The notes under the pieces were generated by a model. The model was not told where the DNA came from and ran no database searches. It saw only the letters and a program-made list of their open reading frames with translations. A stretch of 64,000 nt of DNA from the NCBI GenBank assembly GCA_964019335.1, contig OZ025673.1:310001-374000 (forward strand), written 5' to 3'. The position numbers and the translations under genes are program-made. Every line of letters begins with the position of its first letter. Position 1 is the stretch's first letter. The DNA is from Diplonema japonicum. Lineage: Eukaryota > Euglenozoa > Diplonemea > Diplonemida > Diplonemidae. Below are positions 20,434-32,425 of the stretch, piece after piece.

Positions 20434-21756
20434 ATTCTTCCGCTTTCTTCTCCTCCTGCGGTGCCGGGTTCTTCTGTTCATCGGCAGCTTCCATTTTGGC
20501 AAGCTTGGCAAACATGTTCCCAAAGCGCTGCTTGTCCTTGGCATCCTGCGCTTTCATCTTTTTCTTGAGCTGTATGATGGTAATAATTATAATAAAAAAA
20601 AAACTTTTTTTTTCTTGTTATTGAATACCTTCTCCATCTCCTTGAGAGCATCCGAATTCTTCCCGTCGAATTCGAGGACCTTGTCCAAGTCTTTTCTGCA
20701 CTCGGGCCATTTATCTAACGAGTTCAAAGCCTTTGCCCTCCGTACCAGAGCTTTCACGTTTCCACCATCGATGTCGAGCGCTTTGGTACAGATCTCAATG
20801 CACTCGGTGTTCTTGTTCTCGAAAAGTTGTGCCGCAGCGAGGTTTGTGTACAAAGGAAGCTTGGTGTCTTTCAAGACCTGCTTCTGCTTGTCGTCAGTGC
20901 CAGTCTCGTCGTCAAGGTACTCAATGGCCCGCTCGTACTTCTTAATAGCCATGTGGGTCTTCTTGGCTTTGTAGTAAGTGTTTCCCTGTTCCTTCCTCAC
21001 ACCCGCCTCCTTCACACGGGTCTCGTAGTCAACCCCGAACCGAGAGGGCGGGGTGTTGAACTCCTTCAACGTGATCACAAGCCCGACCTCATCAGAGGGG
21101 GTTGTGATTTTGCAGATTTCGTTTTTCTTCATCGTTTCAAGAGTGGCCTCGACGTCAGGTGTGAGGACGTCAGACTCGCCGATAGTCTCTGTGAAGGTCT
21201 TTGTCTCGCCACCGTCTGCTGAGGCGATGGTGTATGTGCAGGTTGATTCGTACTGCGGTGTGTCCCATGCTGTGCCGTCCTTGATGGTTTTCTTCATGAG
21301 GGACCCGTCTTTGTCTTTTGAGATATCTGTAGTGTCGATCCAAGAGAGGAGTTCTACCTCGAACTTGAGTGTTGCGTTGGGTGGGATGTCTTGGCCTGCG
21401 CCTGCAGAGCCGTAGCCGAAGTCGGGGGAGCAGGTGAGGATGCACTTTTCGTTCTTTCTCATGGTCGCCACGCCCACGTCCCAACCCTTGATCACGCTGC
21501 CCTTCCCAAGCTCGAAGGTGAAGGGCTCGTCTCTGTCCCGCGAGGAGTCGAACTTCTTGCCCCCGTCGGCCAGCGTCCCCACGTAGTGCACCGACACCTT
21601 GCTGCCCGTTGTGGGCCTCGCGACGCCCTCGCCCTCTACCAAGCACTCCTTGACCAAGCCCTGCTTGGGAGCCAGCTCCTGCACCATGCCCACAGTCGCG
21701 TCTTCCACGATGTGCTCCCCGCCGGAGCTTGACGCGTCAGAGTACTTGTCTTCCAT
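20432..21756 (-). CDS. FKBP-TPR immunophilin (FKBP52-type), 2 exons
   Basis: 421 residues from exons 20629-21756 and 20432-20569, joined in phase over a 59-bp intron that starts GTATTC. Domain 1 (about 33-140) is a complete FKBP: VSVHYVGTL, KKFDSSRDRDEPF, VIKGWD, FGYG, IPPNATL, so isomerase activity is expected. Domain 2 (about 150-255) is a degenerate FKBP fold without the active-site motif. Three TPR units follow (about 265-380: GNTYYKAKKTHMAIKKYERA, NLAAAQLFENKNTECIEICT, RRAKALNSLDKWPECRKDL), the usual Hsp90 C-terminus dock. The second exon adds a Lys-rich tail LKKKMKAQDAKDKQRF. Two FKBP domains plus TPR is the layout of Hsp90 co-chaperones such as FKBP4/5. Cytosolic or nuclear. Confidence 0.92.
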
Positions 21757-21812
21757 TTTCTTTTTTTCTTATTTCTGATTTTGTTTTTGTTTTTTTGTTG
21801 TTGCGCAATCAG

Positions 21813-21839
21813 CTGAAATATTGAAAACACAAAGAAAGT
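21813..21839 (-). promoter_or_regulatory. Candidate spliced-leader acceptor for the FKBP-TPR gene
   Basis: Minus-strand tract CTTTCTTTGTGTTTTCAATA followed by TTTCAG, then 56 nt to the ATG. Upstream of it is a run of about 26 C. Position and sequence fit a trans-splice acceptor; inferred only. Confidence 0.45.
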
Positions 21840-22036
21840 TGTACAAAATGGAAATGGAGGGGGGGGGGGGGGGGGGGGGGACTTCACAACAGCGGATGGA
21901 AAAAAAAAAGAGAAATAAAAACAACCAAAAAAAAAAAAAAAAAAGAAGGGAGAGAAAAGAAAAAGATGGAAAAAAAAATAATAATCTATGGAGGAAAAAA
22001 AAAAAAAAAAAACACGTACACAATCTTCTTCTTCCA

Positions 22037-22735
22037 TCACTTCCCGTTAAGAAGCCCCATCTGCATCCTCCGCTGCTCGATAAGCGACAAGCTGCGTGTG
22101 GCAGACGTGACAGAGACCGACTGGGACGGCAACGCAAGAGATTGGCTGTGAATAAGGTCGGTGGGGGGGTGCTCAAGCCCACGTGGAGAAGGAAGGGCAT
22201 CAATCTCCGTAACGAGCGGGGCAGGAGGGAGCACAGGAACGGAAGCCGCAACAGCTCGACCAGAGGACACACGATATGACCTCGGGGGGATGACAAGAGT
22301 TGATCGGTCTGCCCGGGTACCTAGAGGATGCTCAGCGCGGGGTACTGACGTTGCAGGAAAGGATGGTGCCGGCTGTAGTTGTTGATGCAGCCCCACCGAG
22401 GAAAGCTGCTGCCTCAGATCCTTTATCATCGCATCCTTCTCAGCTATTATTGTGTGAAGTCTGCCGATCTCGCTGCCGTCGTCTTCCCTCTTTGACGACC
22501 ATGTGTCGCCATCGCTCCACTTCACTGTGTCTTTCTCCATTCCTATTATGCGGGCGCCTAGCAGACCCACCCTCCCGGCAGCCAGCACCTCAAACATGTG
22601 GGTTTGGACTCCCCCCGTGACTAGCTTTACGTGAGCCCGGTAGTCTTTCACTGTCCACAGGTTATGTTCTTTGTCGTACCATGCCCCTTGTAGAATCTTG
22701 ACTTCATCTACCCGTTGGAAGTCCACTGCGGGCAT
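22037..22735 (-). CDS. Unknown protein with coiled-coil and disordered tail
   Basis: 232 residues from the ATG at 22735 (MPAVDFQRVDEV). A folded-looking N-terminal part of about 85 residues has aromatic and beta-type segments (LQGAWYDKEHNLWTVKDY, GARIIGMEKDTVKWSDGD). A short coiled coil follows (IGRLHTIIAEKDAMIKDLRQ), then a long Pro/Ser/Ala-rich disordered region and a basic end. No family recognised; the N-terminal part could be a small beta-barrel. It sits 280 bp upstream of the FKBP-TPR gene on the same strand. Confidence 0.6.
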   Translation of the reverse strand: MPAVDFQRVDEVKILQGAWYDKEHNLWTVKDYRAHVKLVTGGVQTHMFEVLAAGRVGLLGARIIGMEKDTVKWSDGDTWSSKREDDGSEIGRLHTIIAEKDAMIKDLRQQLSSVGLHQQLQPAPSFPATSVPRAEHPLGTRADRSTLVIPPRSYRVSSGRAVAASVPVLPPAPLVTEIDALPSPRGLEHPPTDLIHSQSLALPSQSVSVTSATRSLSLIEQRRMQMGLLNGK

Positions 22736-22773
22736 TGATTTCACCCCCTCCCTTTTTTGATATTGTTTGTGAA

Positions 22774-22826
<53 letters not shown>

Positions 22827-22896
22827 AAGTTTTTTTTCTTTCATATAACGGAACTACAAAAAAAAAAAGAAATATGGTCAATTTCTCTGCTATTTT

Positions 22897-22933
<37 letters not shown>

Positions 22934-24199
22934 AACATTCGACAACGAGACGAATGGCGAAATCGTGAAAAATAGCACGAAACGTCCATCAGTCCGGCAT
23001 TAAATATTTTTTTTTACGGGGTTCTCTTCTAATGGGTGGCCTGGAGGCAAGAGAACGAGAGAGTAACTACCCTTTTTTTCCCCCTTTTTCTTCTCGTCGC
23101 CTTTGTATTCGAGTCTATATGTATTCCTCCCAGGCCCTGACTGAAAAGGCGGGGCAGAACAATGGTGAACGAGATAAAGTACGCGATTCAGTTTTTTTTT
23201 CTTTTTTTTTTTTTTTTTTTTTTTTACAATTTACTTTCTATTTTGTTCTCTAAAAAGCTCTTTTTTTAATTTCGTAATGAAAATAGCGGGGGGGGGGGGG
23301 GGGGGGGAGGACTAAACATATTGAAAGGAAAAAAGAACAAAAGCGCTCACCGGCCGGATATTTAAGCGCCCAATACGGGTTAAAAAAAATTTTTTTTTCT
23401 TCTATCCCCTTGATAATTACAATAACAAAGTGTTTCTGCTTACTTATGATGGGGAAAGGGGGAGAGCTAGAGACACGTATCACTGCATCTATCTATTGAT
23501 GTGTTTCCCACTTTAAAGGGATGGCAGCCCACCGCCTGAGCCCTTCGTTGCAGCAGCTCCCACTTAGTTTTCTACAGCCGACGGGGGTAGGTGGGAAGGA
23601 AAAAAAAGGGGGGGGGGGGGAACAAGAAGAAGGAGAGAGAGCAGGAAAGAACTTAGGGCTTTTCTTTTTCCTTCTTCTTTTTTTTTTTTTTTTTTTTCTT
23701 CACGGACAGGTAGAGTTTGGAAGGTAGAGAGAGACACACACCATTTTAAAAAATAAATAGGGGGTAAAAAAAAAAACAACAAGAAAAGGCTTTCTTCTAC
23801 TTCAACCTTTCCCTCCCCCTGAAAAAGCCATCATCAGCTTTTGGCAACGCAGAAAAGGCTGGAAACAAAAAAAGAGAAAAAAAGCAAAAACACATTTTTA
23901 CTGTAAATATATATATATATATATATTTTTTTTTTTTCTTCCCCACGGTAAAAGGTGTATTACCATGAAAAAGTGACGAGGCGTGACAAGGACCGAAAAA
24001 CTCGCAGACGGCCAGAAAGAACCCCTCTCGGACCGGCCCGGCATTTTCCCGAGACACCGAGAAAAAAAAAACCCCCAGACTTTTACCGTTTACATCTTAT
24101 TTTCTTCCCCCTCTCTATATCTGTTAAGGACATCAGAAAGTATCCAAACAAAAAAAAAATAACCTAGGGACCTCGTCCCTCTCCCCCCCCCTTTTTTTT
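22736..24199. other. Intergenic, nothing supported
   Basis: About 1.5 kb of A, T and G runs (A run at about 22778-22811, G run at 23287-23307) and purine-rich simple sequence. Minus-strand frames here are dominated by Lys, Phe or Pro runs. No repeat family copy found. Confidence 0.6.
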
Positions 24200-25218
24200 T
24201 TAAATCCCCTTTGGCAAAACGCAAAACACTAAAAAAAAAAAAAAAAAAAAAAATAACCCTAAAGAATGATACCCCCATTCCGACCGTATCGGTTTGGGAG
24301 AGGGTACCGCCGCCACATCCTCGATGCTGGCAGCTCCCACCGCTGCCACGTGAAGCCAGCGACGAAAAGTATGAACAACCAAGCAAGAGGGACGATGATG
24401 GGGACGGTCCAAGGGCGGATCCTAGGCGGAAGAAACCCCGTAGAGGGCGACAAAAACGACATCCAAATATTGTTGTGGGTGGCGGCAGTGACCTCTTCAT
24501 CGTACAAAACAGACGCTTCGGCAATAATAGGCGCAGGGGTGGCCTGCTCCTGTAGAATACTATCAACAACCTGCCTGGCAAATAATGTAATAACAACCTG
24601 CGCGGGAAACGTCCCCATGGCGGTGGTCCATATGTAAGTTGCCATGGACACATCAACTACTGCCATAGCAGCGTTGAGGGGACCGAACAAAGGTGGGACG
24701 AGACGAAGAACAACCAATAGCCATGAAGGCGCACCTCGTACTTTTCGGTCCATCCACGCTAACCACTCTCTCGATCTGGGTGAAGGATGGTCTTCTCTTT
24801 CAGGGTTTGTAGTAGGTAAGGGAGGTGCTTGCTTTCTCTTTTGTTCCCAAAAGGACGGTGCACTGCCATACCACGCGATTCTCAGAATCGTGAAATTTAC
24901 AATGCCCCCTATAATATGCGCCATCCAGGCTGTACCCACTGCCACAGCCCAGGGTGATAAAAGAACACCGCATGTTGCTGTTAAAAGCATTTCGCCCGGT
25001 AAAGAGCAAGCTAGAACAACACTTAAAACACAACAGAAAACCACTGGTGCTCCTATGGGGTGGGTTCTCACGAACCCTTCTGCCATGGCACGGTGCTGCC
25101 GCAGATTTTCCACAGTCATGAACCGACGGCCCATTATTAAAACGGTCAAAAACCCTGTCACCATAAACAACATGCGCCGCCGGCTTCGCTGCTGGTCCGT
25201 GCCCCCTAACAAACCCAT
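24200..25218 (-). CDS. VTT-domain (DedA/TVP38/TMEM64-like) membrane protein
   Basis: The main exon, 24273-25218, encodes a multi-pass protein with the SNARE-associated Golgi protein / VTT signature: a GEMLLTATCGVLLSPWAVAV helix, then WMAHIIGGIVNFTILRIAW, then the second conserved half VVLRLVPPLFGPLNAAMAVV and YIWTTAMGTFPAQVVITLFA. A likely 44-bp intron (24229-24272, GTATCA to a T run and TAG) joins a 29-bp last exon, giving 324 residues ending VFCVLPKGI. Read through, the product is 319 residues ending at the TAG at 24259. I prefer the spliced form because donor, length and T run match other introns here. Family members act as lipid scramblases or trafficking factors in ER and Golgi membranes. 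Start MGLLGG is followed by a basic stretch and the first helix. Confidence 0.8.
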
Positions 25219-25298
25219 CTCTGCGTTTCAGACCAAAAACTTTCGTGTTTTTTTTTTTTTTTATTTTTCCTTCAAAGTCTAATCATAGGGAGGGATTC

Positions 25299-25336
<38 letters not shown>

Positions 25337-25370
25337 CTATGTCCTCCCCCTTTCTCCTTTTTTTTATTTT

Positions 25371-25404
<34 letters not shown>

Positions 25405-27196
25405 CCCCCGCGGAATTTAAAAAAAAAAAAAAAAAAAAGAAGAATTAGAGAGGGATGGGGGAAAAAATAAAATAAGATAAAATAAAATAGATTCTGACAC
25501 ATGTCTCATCCTCGACTTTTCCAACTTTCAAAAAAAAGGGGGGGGGAGTGCGTGTGAGAGGCTCAGGCCCAGGAGGGGAGAGAGGTCTGAACCTCTGTTT
25601 TGTTCTTTTGGTGAATAGCTGTAAATTAAGGGGTGGATGAAAAAGCAAAAAGAAATGGAGGGGGGGGGGGGGCATATCGGGATTATAATAGTGAGGGGAA
25701 AGTGGTGTGTGTCAAAAAAAATGAAAATAAAAAATGAAAATAAAAAACTTAAAATGTGAGAAACTTGCCTTAAACTTCAAAGGGACAGGGACAGGGGAGG
25801 GAGGGTAAAAAGTGGGAGGGAGGGTCTTTGCTTTTTCTTTTTTCTTAAACGCGATCTTTTATTTTTCTTCTCCGACGCCACGTTTCTCAATCCTACACCA
25901 CATCAAACACTAACCATTCCCCCTAATCGCTGACAAGCTTAAGGGGGGCCAGTTTTTTTTTTCTTCTTCCCTTTTCCTTTTCTTCTTTTTTTTTTTAAAT
26001 TAAAAATTAGTAAAACTCTAGCTTTCCACCATTTTCTTTTTTTTTTTTCCTGCTTCAGACCCAGAACCGTGTAAACGGGCTCACATGCTGTGGCATTCAT
26101 AAAAAAAAAGGGGGGATTTTTGAAGTATTCCTCCCCTTTTTTTTTTCCTTCTTTTTTTTCCCCTCCATTCTTTTTCTTAGTTTCACATCCCCCCCCTTCT
26201 TGCAAAAAAAAAATGTTTTACCCTAGAAAGGGCTGTTTTTAACTTTTTTTTTTCCCTTCTTTGAAACAGGAGACGAAGAGTGGGGAGGGGGGGCGAAACT
26301 TTTTTTTTTTTTTTGAGACTGGGCAATGGGAAGGGGGGAAAAAAACTCAGATATTAAATTCTACGGCCGCCAGTGTCGGCCTCACCGATTGGAAAGTCTT
26401 AAGTGAAAAAAGAAGATGTCTTTGAAAGAAAATAAAATAAAATAAAAAAGGGGGGAAGATGGACAAGTAAAGAGGGGTTCACAATGATGGGGAAGGGGAG
26501 GGGAAGGGGGGCGAGAAACGGCCTACCACAAAAAAAAAGGTCTTGCCTTAGCGCAAGCCTCTTTTCTTTCTCCCCCCCTTTTTCCCCCCCCTCTTCTCAT
26601 CTTTTCCTTCTTCTTTTCAAGTAAAAAGAAAAACTTTATTGCCTTAAGAAAGAGGAAAATAAATAAAAAGGGGGAGATAATCAAGAATAAAACTATTAAA
26701 CACAAAAAAAAAAAAAGCCAGGCTGAAAAATTAAGGGGCTTAAGGTGGGAGGGGCAACTGAAAAGGCGGTTATTCTTAAGCCGTTTCAGGTGTGACTAAA
26801 AAAAAAAAAAAAAGAGAGATGAGATAAAGGAGGTTCCTGTTTTGGAACTTTTTGTCTCTACTTATCTACCCCTTTCTCCCTTCTGGGGCCTCGGCCTTTC
26901 TTTCTTTTTTGGTTGTGTTGCCTTTCTCAAAGTATTCTCTCTTTCTTCTTGCCACTTTCTGGCCAGAAAAAAAAAAAAAATCACTATGATAGGAAACGAA
27001 GTGGTTAGCAACGGCCCACCAAAAAAAAATAACGCTATGTCGCATGGCAGCAGAAAAAAAGGGCTTGCGGGCATTTGGAACAAAAAGAAAAATGCGTTTC
27101 GGTTACCTTATCATAGCCTAGGGGAGCGGAGAGAGAAATTAATCAAAAATGGGGGGGGGCGTTTAAAAAAAAGAAAAACAATCTCTTATGACTTCG
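25219..27196. other. Intergenic with one dispersed repeat
   Basis: Homopolymer-rich. 26981-27030 holds a copy of the AAGTGGTTAGCA dispersed repeat between A runs. No supported gene. Confidence 0.6.
26981..27030 (+). repeat. Short dispersed repeat between A runs
   Basis: TCACTATGATAGGAAACGAA followed by GTGGTTAGCAACGGCCCACC, with an A run before and after. Nearly identical to 8941-8985. Confidence 0.7.
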
Positions 27197-27433
27197 TTAC
27201 GTACTAACACCACCACCACTGTTGGGGGTTCCTTGCTGGAGAATAGCAGGGCTGAAAGGAAGAGCAGAGGGGGCCAGTTGGCTCGTGTTGAATTGTGGCT
27301 GTAATTATTTTTTTTTTAAAAACTCCTAAACCGTATTTTCCCCCTTTGCATACTTGGAACTGCTGCTGACCAAGAGACTGGAAAAGCGCAGGCTGTTGCC
27401 CAGGGATGCTGTTTCCATTAATGAACCGGACCT

Positions 27434-27467
<34 letters not shown>

Positions 27468-29374
27468 CTTCCCTCCTTGTATACCTCATGCAAGAACACA
27501 GTCTGCGCCTGCCCATTGCTTCCCCCTTCTTGCTCAACAAGCATCATGTTCCCGTTTTGGCTGCCGGTCAGATCCTGCCCGGCACCCATTGCGTAGCCTG
27601 CCCCATCAATACTCTCTGTCGGCGGTGTGGAGCCCAAGATATCCAGCATAGACATGTCGTCCCCTGCATAGGTTGTGTTATCAAGTATTCCCACACCTTG
27701 CTGCATGCCCTGCTGCTGTTGCTTGAGCTGCCCGTCGTATATCTGCTGCTGTGGTATCTGCTGCTGCATCAACTGGAACGCAGCGTCCTGGAACTGTGGC
27801 TGCTGCTGCTGCGGGACGAACTGCTGTTGCTGCTGATGCAGCTGTTGTTGTTGGTGTTGCTGTTGTTGCTGCTGCTGTCTGATGGCGTAGTCCTCGTTGG
27901 TGTACTGCTCCTTCCACCCCTTCCCGTTCGAGCTCTGCTGCGCAGGGGTGGGCGCTTGTATCGTGCAGTTGATCCCCCAATCCGCTTGCTGGTGGCCACC
28001 ACGCAGGGCACCCCTGCCGCCTTTCCCACCCCTAGCACCTCTTCCCTTCCCCTTGCCTCCGGACTCCTTTCCGCCTGTAGAAACGAGGACGTTGTTCACC
28101 CGGAAGTCTTGCCTGTCATCCCTTTCGTACCTTTCTGTTTCCCCCTTGCCGCCAAGCCTCTTGGGGGGCACTGCCATCTGCTTGTCAAGGTCCGCCTGTT
28201 GCCCAAGGCATGCTGAGTCGTGCTGCCGCCCCTGAAGGCCCACTACGGTGGGCTTGTCGGGGTCCATGGACCACACAAACTGGTCCTTGTGCCTGGACAG
28301 GAACCTCATGAGGATGGACAGAGTGGGCGAGAGGAAGGTGGCGAAGGTCATATCACGCGAGAGGAGGTCCAGAAGGTCGCGCTTGTCCATATCTTTGCTG
28401 CCCAGTAGTTGGAGGAGGTAGTCGTGGAGGCTGACCTCAGCTTGGGACATGGGGAGGTTGGTGCACAACTCACGCTGGCCGGGCTTCAAGACGATTCTGG
28501 GCTCCGGAGAAACCGTCTTCTTCTTCAGCGCACGGTCGCTGAAGGTGAAGAGGGTGAAGACGTCAGTGTGCTTGTTGAGGAACTTCTCAAGGGAGCCGCA
28601 TTTCTGCAGGATGACGGAGTCGTACAGCTTGGGTAGCTTGTCCTTGAGGATGTCGTTGGCCAGGGCAGAGGTGATGGACCCGCCTCTGGGGTTCACCTTT
28701 TCGTCAGCAATGATTTCCCGCAGAACCTCAAGCACCTCCTGCTCATCATCCTGCACCACGGTGGCTGCGTGGTACTTGACGTGAAGCGTGACGTGCGTGG
28801 GTTTGAAGCTGAGCGGTTCCATGCCCACAGAAGAGTCCATCCTGCATGACAGGTCTTGCATCTTGATGTCCTGCTCACACCCTTCGCCGGTGAACCGCAC
28901 GAAGGTCTGCAGTGTAGCCTCCCTTGGTAGTGCCATGCTGCTGCTGCTCAAGAGAAGGTGTATGGGGCTGATCCTCTCGTTGCCGCCCCCGAGGCCGTCA
29001 ACGCGGCACTTCAGAGTGGCGGGGAGGATTTGCATCGTGCCCTTCGAGACACTGCCGGGCTTGAAGGTGGGCAGCCTGACCGTCACAGTCTGCAGGCCGT
29101 TTAGCACCAACGTGACCCACTCCTCAACCACAGCCTGCGAGGTGTTGTGGTGTGTGTATGATCTACGATTTACACATACGTCTGTCTGTATACATGTATC
29201 GGTGTTCATCTGTGCCAGCAGGGGAGGCATCGAAGGGCTTGTCATCTTGTCATCACTTTAAAAAAAGAATTTTTTTTTCCCCGTTCTATTTTTTTTTTTT
29301 TTTTTTTTCCATACTTCTTCCCGGCGCTGTGAGGCAACACCAAGGGTGAAAACCTCTGCTGTGGTTGCTGAGGC

Positions 29375-29405
<31 letters not shown>

Positions 29406-29697
29406 GCAGCTGCTGCTGCTGCAGCTGTTGTTGCTGCTGTTGCTGATACTGCTGTACGGCTGATTGAGGAGGCTGTGCCTGCGTCGGTGTTTGCACATTT
29501 GTATTGCCTACACCAAGCACGAAAATATCAGAGTTACCGTTTTGTTGTTGTTGCTGTTGTTGCTGTTGTTGTTGCTGGTGTTGTTCTTGACCGTCGCCTC
29601 TGTATGTTAAAGTTTCTTAACTGGCCCGTGGCCCCCCCTCTGCATACCCATTGCTATTACAGGATGTGTCTATGCCCAGCATGGTAGCGATCGACAT
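27197..29697 (-). CDS. PolyQ/RGG RNA-binding-type protein, 5 exons
   Basis: Exons 29648-29697, 29315-29599, 27485-29255, 27354-27431 and 27197-27298 join in phase over introns of 48, 59, 53 and 55 bp (donors GTATGC, GTATGG, GTATAC, GTATGC) to give 761 residues. Glutamine tracts flank position 23-100 and recur near 560-650. Two similar helical modules, about 286-350 (ending GSLEKFLNKHTDVFTL) and 388-442 (ending SILMRFLSRHKDQFVW), look like winged-helix / LOTUS-type folds. An RGG/KGG box (GKGKGRGARGGKGGRG, about 510-540) follows. PolyQ plus RGG suggests an mRNP or granule component; named function is unknown. A first exon of 50 bp and the Q-rich ending only appear after splicing, and all five joins keep the frame. 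Confidence 0.8.
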
Positions 29698-29786
29698 TGT
29701 TCGGAAAAAAAAAGAAAAAAGAAAATGGGAAAAAGGGGGTTTTTAAGGAGGGAGAAAGAAAGGGTTTTCTTTTTAAAAAAATACTA

Positions 29787-29821
<35 letters not shown>

Positions 29822-31012
29822 CCCCCACTCTCACCTCCCTTCCTCTGGGTGTGTGTGCGTGTGTAAGAGATAATAAAAACTTGACGCGAAAAGAGGGAAA
29901 AGAAAAAAAAGGGGGGGAAGAAAAAAAAAAAAGCTAGGATCACTTTGGAACAGAGTCTTGTGAAAACGGAAAAAGATATATAAAATAAGAGAGAAGGATA
30001 ACTGACAATGCCAATTCTAAACGAAGAAATTAAGAAAAAAAAAGTCATGCACAAAAATAGGGGGGGGGGGGGAGAGAGACGGGAGTGTAAGCAACAACCC
30101 CACTAAAGAAAAATAATTGAGAAGAAAGGGGAAAGAAGAAAAAAAAAAAGATACAGGGGAAACAGGGAAAATAAAATAAAAACGAGTCATCTTTTTTTTT
30201 TCTTCTTTCTTCCTTCTTCTTTTTTTTCTTCTTCCCCCCCCCCCCCCGTCATTTTTTTCTCAGAAAAGAGAGGAGAGAAAGTACTGCAAAAGTACAATTT
30301 GTGTTTTTTTTTTTTTTTTTTTTTTTAAAGTAGGAAGAGAGAGAAAAAAAAAGGGGAGATCACAACAAAAACAACAGAGAAAGTGCTCAGAAAGCGAGCA
30401 TTAACACTACGAGAAAGTGCAGACTCACGCCCAAAAAAAAAAAAAAAATCAAAGAAGAGGGGAGCACTGCTTAACCTTGCTCATAGCAAGCGAAGAGAAT
30501 ATCGGTTTCTTTTTATTTCCCTTTTTTTCGTGACCATGTAGACAAGGGGGGGGGGGGGGGGGGGGCTGAAGTGGGGTTCGCCAGCCAGAGTCTTGTTGTG
30601 CCAATGTTGTATTTTCCGTTCTTCTTTATTTTTCGTTCATTCTAACTTTATATCGGCACAAAAAAAAACACTCGTTGTGGTACCCCCCACCCCCCCCCCC
30701 TCTTTTTTATGTGGAGCGAAAAAAAATATGATGCGGGAGAAGATCTTCTTTTTATTAAAGTTCTCCATACTTTTAAAAAGGATTTTTGTGTTGGCAAAAA
30801 AAAAAAAAAATAAAAAAAACAAAAGAAAGCGTTTCCGTTTTCTAAGTTTTAAAGATTAAATATCACTATGATGGGGGTATGTTGGCAACTACCCACTGGG
30901 AAAAAAAAAAAAAAAAAAAAAAAAAAACGGGCGAGATACTGACTTCAGCCCCAATATCATGTTGCCAAAAAAAAAAAAAAAAAAGAAGTTTTGAAAGTAG
31001 GAAGGGGTTTGA

Positions 31013-31063
<51 letters not shown>

Positions 31064-31990
31064 GCGAGTTCGAACTAACCCGCAGTAGAGAGACGGATGT
31101 CGCACAGCCAGGACTTAACCTGTAGGGATAAGCTCCTCAACAATGCTATCTCCACTTTTTAGGAATACCAGTTCAGTGTTAGAAGGGAAGGAAAAAAAAA
31201 AAAAAAAAAAAGAAAAAACTCGTGTCAAAGACAAAAAAAAAATAAAAGCGGCAAAAGGGTTTGCATTATTGGTACTAGCAAGGGGTAGGAAGAGAAGGGA
31301 AAAGGAACAAAAAAAAAAAAATAGTTAACTGTAGTACCCTTCCCCGGCCCAACCGAAAAAATTCCTAGCCCGTCAAGAGGCCTTTTTCTTCTTCTTTTTC
31401 TTTATCTTTTCCAGAATAGGTGTGTTTTCCCCCTTCTTTTTTTTTTTTTTTTCCTCCTTTTCTTCTTCTATCCCTTCCGTTTTCTTACTTTTCTTTTTTT
31501 TGTTCTCGTCTTCTTTTAAAGATCAGCAACCATTGTCTTCCCTCTTTTTTTTTTCTTTCCTCCTTTTTTTTTTCCCAAGTGCTTGAGCTGACTCAGAAAA
31601 AGGAGAGAAAAAAAGGGGGAGGGTTGAGTCTCTAAAAAAAAAAAAGAATGAGAGAAAAAGAAAACAAAGAAAAGCTTCATTTTAGTTTCTCCCAGTGAAC
31701 AGAAGGGATCGTTAAAAAAAAAGGGGGGGGTTAAAACCATTCCTGTGTATTTCACTTTCTTTTTTTTTTCGGCCGTACAATCTCATTAACTATCTTTCAT
31801 CAGTGGAAGAAAAAAAGTGTATAAATGGAAAGAAAAAAAAAAGAAAAAAAAAAAAACACGATAAGGAAAGAAGTGCTAGTAACGACCATAGAAGATTTAT
31901 TATTTTTTTTTGTTCTTTTTTTTTGTTCTTTTTTTTTTTGGGAGCACAAAAAAAAAGGTTTGAAAAAAAAAAAGAAAAAAAAAATATATG

Positions 31991-32023
31991 AGTTAAAGGA
32001 GGCCGGTGTTGGCGGCGCCCTTT
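31991..32023 (+). repeat. Internally deleted copy of the GGCGGCGCCC family
   Basis: AGTTAAAGGAGGCCGGTG...GGCGGCGCCC joined straight to TTTGAAAA. The left end and right end both match the copy at 4281-4434; the roughly 95 bp between are missing. An A run and TATAT precede it, an A run of about 36 nt follows. Confidence 0.7.
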
Positions 32024-32024
32024 G

Positions 32025-32064
<40 letters not shown>

Positions 32065-32386
32065 AAAGTACAGGAAAAAAAATCCCTTCCTTAATGAGCC
32101 CTAACCCCCGTTTTTCTTTTTTATTTTATTTTTTTTGTCGTGCAGAAAAACCTTGCGTCAAAGAGAAAAAAGTGAACCGGGAAGAAAAAAAGAAAAATTA
32201 CGAAACACTTATTCATGATGAAGCGCATTTTTTAAACTAGATATTAATGCGCGTTTGCCAACTAGTCCTTCTGTTTTTAAAACCTTTTCGCACTTAACAA
32301 AAAACAAAGGGGTTTACTTGGGCAAAACACATTGAAAGGGGTTAGATAGGGGATTCAAAACCAGTCAAAATGGAATGGAATAAAAA

Positions 32387-32425
32387 GAGACATTTAAGGG
32401 TACCTGCGGTATGTGGCAGGACGCC
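32387..32425 (+). repeat. Dispersed hairpin repeat
   Basis: GAGACATTTAAGGGTACC followed by TGCGGTATGTGGCAGGACGCC. It contains the inverted pair CCTGC/GCAGG around an 8-nt loop. Nearly identical to 63641-63680; related to 48488 and 2721. Confidence 0.75.

Noticed and set aside
29360-29460. CAG/CAA tract as a simple microsatellite
   Set aside because: It is in frame within a spliced gene and mixes CAG and CAA codons for Gln, so it is a coding polyQ tract.
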